A DNA stretch of 64,000 bases, from contig NZ_MVIJ01000024.1 of NCBI RefSeq assembly GCF_002086735.1, positions 1-64,000 on the forward strand. Direction: 5' to 3'. The notes beneath the pieces were generated by a model, which saw only the letters and a list, made by a program, of their open reading frames with translations, was not told where the DNA came from and searched no databases. A program made the position numbers and the translations under genes. The stretch is from Mycobacterium scrofulaceum. GTDB taxonomy: Bacteria > Actinomycetota > Actinomycetes > Mycobacteriales > Mycobacteriaceae. Below, one piece after another: positions 59,896-64,000 of the stretch; within the stretch, counting starts at the first letter, position 1, and every line of letters begins with the position of its first letter.

Positions 59896-60882
59896 TTAGC
59901 CGCTTTGGTCCACCAACACCGCACCGTCGGGCTGGTTACCGAGCGTCTGCAGCGGGATGTCGCCGCCCTGGGCCGTGAGACGGACGATCTGGGCCAGCTG
60001 ACCGGGGGCGTCGCATTGCAGGTAGTGGTCGGCGCCGGGCACCACCCAGTAGCGGTTGCGCCCGGGCTTGGTCTTCAGATACGCCTGCCAGACATGGTTG
60101 GGGACGCGCAACGGCGCGATGCCGTCGTGCAGCCCCCACACCACGGTGGTGTCGACCGGGCTCTTGGAAAGCGCCTCCAGCCAACCTGTTTCGTCGGCGG
60201 CGCGCTCGTGCAGGTATTGGATGGTGTCCGGCAGGACGCGGATCCCGTCGTTGTGGGCGAAGCACTTCGCCAACGCGGCGATCTCCGGGTCGTCCAGCGT
60301 GCGCCTGGGCATGAAGGTGCTCGCTCCCAGGCCGGCCGCCAGCATCTCCGGCGTCGTCGCCGCCGCGGTGGGCCGGGCGGTCTGGGGGTCGAGCAGCGCG
60401 GTCTGGAAGGCGGTGAGGTTGGACAGCGGCAGATAGATGTTGGCGTTCGTGACGATCAGGTCCACGGGTAGGGCAGGCGGGTCCAGGGCCGCCAACATCT
60501 CCAGCGCGATCATCCCGACGCTGCTGCCGCGGTCGTGGGTGAGCATGCGGTAGTCGGTCAGATTCCACACCTGGGTGATCGCGTACACGAGCAGGCGCGC
60601 GTCGTCGTAGAGCGAATACACGTACGGCTCGGCCGGCTTGTCGGACAACCCGTAGCCGGGGAAGTCCAGCAGGTAGATGTCGAACTCGGAGGACAGGTCA
60701 CCCGCCAGCGCGAAATAGTCGATGCTCGACGTGGGGAAGCCGTGCACGAGCACCAGTGCGGGCGCGCCCGGTGTGCCGCAGCGGCGACTGAACACCGCGA
60801 CTTCGTGCGAGTCGTTGGCGGCGGTTGTCGACCGCCAACGCAGTTCCGTACCGCCGCTTTGCCACTCCGCGAAGATGTCCAA
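59896..60882 (-). CDS. Alpha/beta hydrolase family protein
   Basis: About 328 residues. The oxyanion strand loop LVLVHGFPTSSIDYFALAGD precedes LLDFPGYGLSDKP and the elbow MLTHDRGSSVGMIAL. Here the G-x-Nuc-x-G position reads H-D-R-G-S, with Asp as the probable nucleophile, as in epoxide hydrolases and dehalogenases. The C-terminal His lies in VPGADHYLQCDAPGQ. It is epoxide hydrolase- or dehalogenase-like; substrate unknown. The start is uncertain: TTG at 60882 fits the domain, and no ATG or strong ribosome site is present. Upstream sequence belongs to a dehydrogenase remnant. Confidence 0.78.
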   Translation of the reverse strand: MDIFAEWQSGGTELRWRSTTAANDSHEVAVFSRRCGTPGAPALVLVHGFPTSSIDYFALAGDLSSEFDIYLLDFPGYGLSDKPAEPYVYSLYDDARLLVYAITQVWNLTDYRMLTHDRGSSVGMIALEMLAALDPPALPVDLIVTNANIYLPLSNLTAFQTALLDPQTARPTAAATTPEMLAAGLGASTFMPRRTLDDPEIAALAKCFAHNDGIRVLPDTIQYLHERAADETGWLEALSKSPVDTTVVWGLHDGIAPLRVPNHVWQAYLKTKPGRNRYWVVPGADHYLQCDAPGQLAQIVRLTAQGGDIPLQTLGNQPDGAVLVDQSG

Positions 60883-60925
60883 GCTGCCAGCATCGCAGAG
60901 GCGATGGCGGGAGACAACCACGCGG

Positions 60926-61058
60926 CTACCGGAAGGTGACCACGACCTTGTCGGCGGCGCCGGGGGTGCCGGCCAGATCGAGGGCTGCCCCGAGGTTTTC
61001 GAAGGGGGTGGTGTGGCTGTAGAACGCGTCGGAACCCCGTCACCATCGCCAGCTTCAT
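60926..61058 (-). pseudogene. Remnant of a zinc-type alcohol dehydrogenase C-terminus, frameshifted
   Basis: Reading leftward, ATG AAG CTG GCG gives MKLAMVTG after a GGAGAG ribosome-like site. After a one-base shift in GGGG (61035-61038) the frame continues SDAFYSHTTPFENLGAALDL, then AGTPGAADKVVVTFR and a TAG. The 'SH-x-x-P-F/L ... ALDLA ... ADKVVVTF' ending is the typical last 35 residues of medium-chain dehydrogenases. Only the tail is left, and the frame is broken, so it is presumably a decayed gene. The dehydrogenase identity is inferred. Confidence 0.45.
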
Positions 61059-61145
61059 GACCCACTCTCCGCGGTTTACGGTATGTGCCCTCGCCCGCAA
61101 CCCGGTAGAACTGTGGCGGTCAAGTCAATTCCCAGCGTCACCGAC

Positions 61146-61640
61146 TCACGGGCAGGTGACGTGCACCCCGAAAGTCACCGGCCGCGTGCCGCTTTGGCCC
61201 GGGGTGGTCGCCTCACCGGTCCCCGTCACGGTGTAGCTCTTGTCCTCTTTGGTCGCCAGCACCTGCGTTGCCGACTTGGTCGCCTGATAGGGGAGTTGGT
61301 ACTGCCCGGTCGGCAACGTGAGCGAGATCGCGAATCCGTCTACCATCGGCGGCTTTTCGTCCGAAAGCGCCAGCGACACGGACGCCGTGTCGTCCTGCAC
61401 GCGGATGCGGGTGGTGAGGTCCCCCGACTCCGGTGGCGACGCGTTCGGTTCCGCCGCCGAATTGGTGCAGTCAACCCGCGCGGTCATGGTGTGCTTGTTC
61501 CCGTCGATCATGACGGTGGTGGTCACGGAAACCGGAGTGGAACTCGTGGTGGACGCCGGTTGGCCGCCGTTGCCGGAACAGCCGGACAGACCGGCCACCA
61601 GCACGATCCCGGCGGCCCCGAGGATGTACGGGTTTGTCAT
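61146..61640 (-). CDS. LpqH (19 kDa antigen)-family lipoprotein
   Basis: A 164-residue lipoprotein. The ATG follows AAAGGAGGTGAG, an excellent site. The signal ends in the lipobox GLSGC (Cys21), then a Ser/Thr-rich linker (QPASTTSSTPVSVTTT). The domain has VMIDGNKHTMTARVDCTNSA, with its disulfide cysteine, GDLTTRIRVQDDTASVSLAL and the C-terminal TFGVHVTCP. This is the LpqH layout of a small beta-sandwich, as in the TLR2-active 19 kDa antigen. It is one of several LpqH-like paralogues expected in mycobacteria. Confidence 0.86.
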   Translation of the reverse strand: MTNPYILGAAGIVLVAGLSGCSGNGGQPASTTSSTPVSVTTTVMIDGNKHTMTARVDCTNSAAEPNASPPESGDLTTRIRVQDDTASVSLALSDEKPPMVDGFAISLTLPTGQYQLPYQATKSATQVLATKEDKSYTVTGTGEATTPGQSGTRPVTFGVHVTCP

Positions 61641-61724
61641 CTCACCTCCTTTGCCCGCGAGGACTATAGGTGCCATTCGTTTCGAAAAGGTCTCATCTTT
61701 CTGGCGGCGAGCCGACCGCACGGT

Positions 61725-62456
61725 TTACCGCCAGGCTTCCCAATTCACCATGCTGCGCAGTGGACCGGCAAATTGAGGGCGCACGGCGCCCGACCGCCAC
61801 CGTTCCTCGACGACGGGGGCCAGCGCGTCGGCGGTGGTCAGCGGGTCGTCATCGAGGTAGACGACGGTGATGTACTGGCGATCCGTCCGCCAGCCCCGCG
61901 GCAGATGGCTCCAGCCGGCGCTGGAACCGAACGTCCACGCGCCGGCCGTGCCCGGCACGGCGAGCAGGCGCGGATGGTGTTCGGCGTACAGCCATTGCAG
62001 CCACTCGTCCGGGCGGCGCCCGTCGGTGGGTTCTTCGACGATCAGCACGACGCCGCGGTGCGGCCGGAATGGCACCACCTCGGGGGACACGAGCGCGCGC
62101 GGCGATGATTGCCACTGCAGCAGGCGCAGGCCGGCCACTTGCAAGGACGGCCGGACGACGGGGAACCGGCCGTTCTCGCGCAACGTGCGGCCGAGCGTGA
62201 CGAAGTCGTCGAAGGTGTCCTCGACGGGTTCGCCGACCAGGTAGTGCACCGCGTTGCCGAGCTCGCCCAGCGGGCCGTCGGCCGCCAGGCGGTGCCGGGG
62301 GTAGTCGCCGTCGGCGATCCAGCGCAGGCCGTGCACGATGCCGGGCAGCTGGTACTGCTCCGGCATGTGATCGAGCAGGTGCCAGCGCAGGTAGCTGCCG
62401 TCGTCGTCCGGCGCGGCGCCCGTGAGGCTGAATATGCCCGCCCTGACGCGTATCAC
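61725..62456 (-). CDS. EthD/dimeric alpha-beta barrel-like protein of unknown function
   Basis: A 243-residue protein with two ferredoxin-like halves. The first has YLRWHLLDHMPEQYQLPGIV near 20-39 and a later VHYLVGEPVEDTFDDFVTLG. The second has EWLQWLYAEHHPRLLAVPGT and TVVYLDDDPLTTADALAPVV. The H-L-L-D-H-M-P pattern is that of EthD- and stress-response A/B barrel proteins. The GTG start overlaps the LLM gene stop (GTGA). It is the last gene of an SDR-LLM-EthD operon. Such small barrels often act as helpers or isomerases; the reaction is unknown. Confidence 0.68.
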   Translation of the reverse strand: MIRVRAGIFSLTGAAPDDDGSYLRWHLLDHMPEQYQLPGIVHGLRWIADGDYPRHRLAADGPLGELGNAVHYLVGEPVEDTFDDFVTLGRTLRENGRFPVVRPSLQVAGLRLLQWQSSPRALVSPEVVPFRPHRGVVLIVEEPTDGRRPDEWLQWLYAEHHPRLLAVPGTAGAWTFGSSAGWSHLPRGWRTDRQYITVVYLDDDPLTTADALAPVVEERWRSGAVRPQFAGPLRSMVNWEAWR

Positions 62457-63325
62457 GCCGCACCGGCGGGGGAATGCAGCTCGGCGAGCGCCTGCAGGTT
62501 GTCCAGATAATGCGGCAGCGAGGTGTGCCGGAAGACGGCCGGCACGATGGTGGCGCCGTGCTCGGCGGCCTCGCCGACGGCATCGCGGGTGCGCTCCGGC
62601 TCGTCGATCGGGTCCAGCGGTGCCGGCGGTGGCAACACGACCTCGAACCCCGGCCGGAGTTCGAAGCGGCGCAACCAGTCTCGTGCTTGCGCCAGGCCGA
62701 CGGCGAAGGGCGCCCAGCCGTCGGCGAGGGTCGCGGCGCGGCGCAGCGATCGCAGGCTGCGCCCGCCGACCCAGATCGGCACCCGGGCTTGCACCGCGCA
62801 CGGGTCGACGACCATGCCGTCGAATGAATAGAACGCGCCGTGGTAGGCGGGTTCGGGCACGGACAGCGAGGCGCGCAGCGCCTTGAGTGCGTCGTCTGCT
62901 CGCGGCCCGCGGTCGGCGAAGGGCGCGCCGATGAGGTCGAACTCCTCCTCGAGGCTGCCGACGCCGACCCCCAGGACGAGCCTGCCGTTGCTGACCCTGT
63001 CCAAAGTGCCGTAGCGCTTGGCGATCTCGAGCGGGTGGTGGTAGCCCAGCACCAGCACGTTGGTGGCCAACCGGATTTGTCGGGTGCGTGCGGCCAGGTA
63101 GCCGAAGGTGGCCAGCGGATCCCAATAGCGGGTGCCGCGGCGATGCGCCTCGGCGGCGGGCAGCGCGACGTGTTCGCTGCACGTCAGGTGGTGATAGCCG
63201 AGCCGGTCCGCGGCTTCGCCGATCCGCGCCAGGTCCTCGATGGAGGCGTGCCGCTCCCAGTCGCCGCTGGTCTTGGGAAACATGGTCACCACCGGTGTGG
63301 CGACCGAGAGTCGAACGCCGCTCAT
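62453..63325 (-). CDS. LLM class F420-dependent oxidoreductase
   Basis: A 290-residue luciferase-like enzyme. Its features are SVATPVVTMFPKTSGDWERH, GYHHLTCSEHVALP, LATFGYLAARTRQIRLATNV, a VLVLGYHHPLEIAKRYGTLD run, SNGRLVLGVGVGSLEEEFDL and VPIWVGGRSLRSLRRAATLA. This is the typical flavin/F420 barrel of TIGR03619-like enzymes. Overlaps at both ends (ATGA with the SDR gene, GTGA with the EthD-like gene) place it in the middle of an operon. Substrate unknown; with an SDR it may carry out successive redox steps on one hydrophobic substrate. Confidence 0.87.
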   Translation of the reverse strand: MSGVRLSVATPVVTMFPKTSGDWERHASIEDLARIGEAADRLGYHHLTCSEHVALPAAEAHRRGTRYWDPLATFGYLAARTRQIRLATNVLVLGYHHPLEIAKRYGTLDRVSNGRLVLGVGVGSLEEEFDLIGAPFADRGPRADDALKALRASLSVPEPAYHGAFYSFDGMVVDPCAVQARVPIWVGGRSLRSLRRAATLADGWAPFAVGLAQARDWLRRFELRPGFEVVLPPPAPLDPIDEPERTRDAVGEAAEHGATIVPAVFRHTSLPHYLDNLQALAELHSPAGAA

Positions 63326-64000
63326 CCCTGCATGTACCCCCCGGCGTCGACGGGGATCGACTGGCCGGTGATGGTCCGGCTCTCGTCGCCGGCGAGGAAC
63401 AATGCCAGGTTGGCGACATCGTCGGGCGTGGAAATATCTTGGAGCGCTGTGCCTTTGAGGGCTTTGACGCGCTGGGTGGTGAAGTCGACGCCCTGTTCGT
63501 CGGCGGTGCGCTGCACCCATCGCCGCCACAGTTCGGTGTCGATGGCCCCGGGCACGATGCAGTTGCACCGGATCCCGTAGGGACCGACCTCGAGCGCCAC
63601 GGCCTTCGTGAACGCCCGAAGCGAGGCCTTGGCGGTGACGTAGTGGCTCTTGCGGACGACGCCGGAATAGCCTGCCGTGGAGGAGAAGTTGAGGATGACA
63701 CCGCGCCGGCGCGCCAGCATCGACTGGTTGAGCACCTCCCTCGTGCACAGCATCGCCGCGGTGACGTCGATGGCGATCGTGGCGTTCCAGTTCTCCAGGG
63801 TCTGCTCCCAGATCCAGCGGTCCTGTCCCGGCGCGGCGGCGTTGTTGCACAAGATGTCGACGTGGCCGAATTCCGTGACGGCGCGCGCCACCATGGCCGC
63901 GACGTCGTCCTCGTCGGTCACGTCGGCGCGCATCGCGACGGCACCGGGGCCGGCCGCCCGCGCGGCATCGCGAACCAGCTCTTCGCGCCGTGCCGCCAGC
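63322..64000 (-). CDS. Short-chain dehydrogenase/reductase (5' end beyond window)
   Basis: About 225 residues of a classical SDR; the N-terminal glycine-rich cofactor loop is off the right edge. Visible features are DVTDEDDVAAMVARAVTEFG, the C-N-N-A-A-A structural motif, the catalytic Ser in VILNFSSTAGYSGV and the Y-x-x-x-K motif in SHYVTAKASLRAFTKAVALE. The C-terminus is SRTITGQSIPVDAGGYMQG. It would oxidise or reduce a hydroxyl or ketone with NAD(P). It is the first visible gene of the SDR-LLM-EthD operon (4-base overlap). Confidence 0.88.
   Translation of the reverse strand, partial: LAARREELVRDAARAAGPGAVAMRADVTDEDDVAAMVARAVTEFGHVDILCNNAAAPGQDRWIWEQTLENWNATIAIDVTAAMLCTREVLNQSMLARRRGVILNFSSTAGYSGVVRKSHYVTAKASLRAFTKAVALEVGPYGIRCNCIVPGAIDTELWRRWVQRTADEQGVDFTTQRVKALKGTALQDISTPDDVANLALFLAGDESRTITGQSIPVDAGGYMQG

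Noticed and set aside
1..64000. tRNA, rRNA, riboswitch and insertion sequence features
   Set aside because: I looked for cloverleaf-like ends, transposase frames with terminal repeats, and known leader patterns and saw none I could support by eye; a tRNAscan-SE/Rfam run would settle it.

Overview
The window is very GC-rich, codes on both strands with little intergenic space, and uses many GTG and TTG starts. Its gene content is mycobacterial: a DUF7159 protein, LpqH-type and DUF3558 lipoproteins, a PknH-like sensor-domain lipoprotein, several F420-dependent LLM oxidoreductases, a Ddn-type nitroreductase, HtpG close to M. tuberculosis HtpG, and a DhmA-type haloalkane dehalogenase like that of M. 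avium. A slow-growing Mycobacterium related to the M. avium complex is the best guess. I saw no rRNA, tRNA, insertion sequence or CRISPR array.

Layout. 0-18 kb is regulatory. A 3851-residue minus-strand protein joins a SARP/BTAD regulator, a class III nucleotidyl cyclase, an AAA ATPase and a helical region to about 19 NTF2/SnoaL-like domains in nine tandem two-domain units. A peptidase S51 gene is translationally coupled to it. Divergent from it is a partner-switching module (GAF-SpoIIE-HATPase protein plus a separate STAS protein). 18-30 kb holds small secreted Gly/Pro-rich proteins, two coupled methyltransferases, a VIT-family transporter, a thioesterase/acyl-CoA ligase pair, htpG and an LLM oxidoreductase. 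30-36 kb holds an Nramp-type transporter coupled to a stand-alone MgtE-like sensor protein, a DMT exporter and a PknH-like lipoprotein. 36-42 kb holds several exported proteins, three of which share a conserved upstream element, together with a thiolase and a CysQ-like phosphatase.

42.5-51.6 kb carries a LuxR-type ATPase regulator and a divergent aromatic meta-cleavage cluster: TetR, acetaldehyde dehydrogenase and aldolase on one side; flavin monooxygenase, C-C hydrolase and extradiol dioxygenase on the other. The dienoate hydratase normally needed between hydrolase and aldolase is absent. 51.6-55.7 kb carries dhmA, a DUF2652 protein, a MalY-type C-S lyase and a dihydrodipicolinate-reductase-like protein. 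55.8-59.8 kb carries an LLM oxidoreductase preceded by a broken copy of its own 5' end, an AveC-like membrane protein with an unlisted 38-residue partner, a TetR with a palindromic operator, and a cytochrome P450. 59.9-64 kb carries an alpha/beta hydrolase, a dehydrogenase remnant, an LpqH-type lipoprotein, and an SDR / LLM / EthD-like operon running off the right edge.

Functions are inferred from motifs and recalled family features; no database search was possible.
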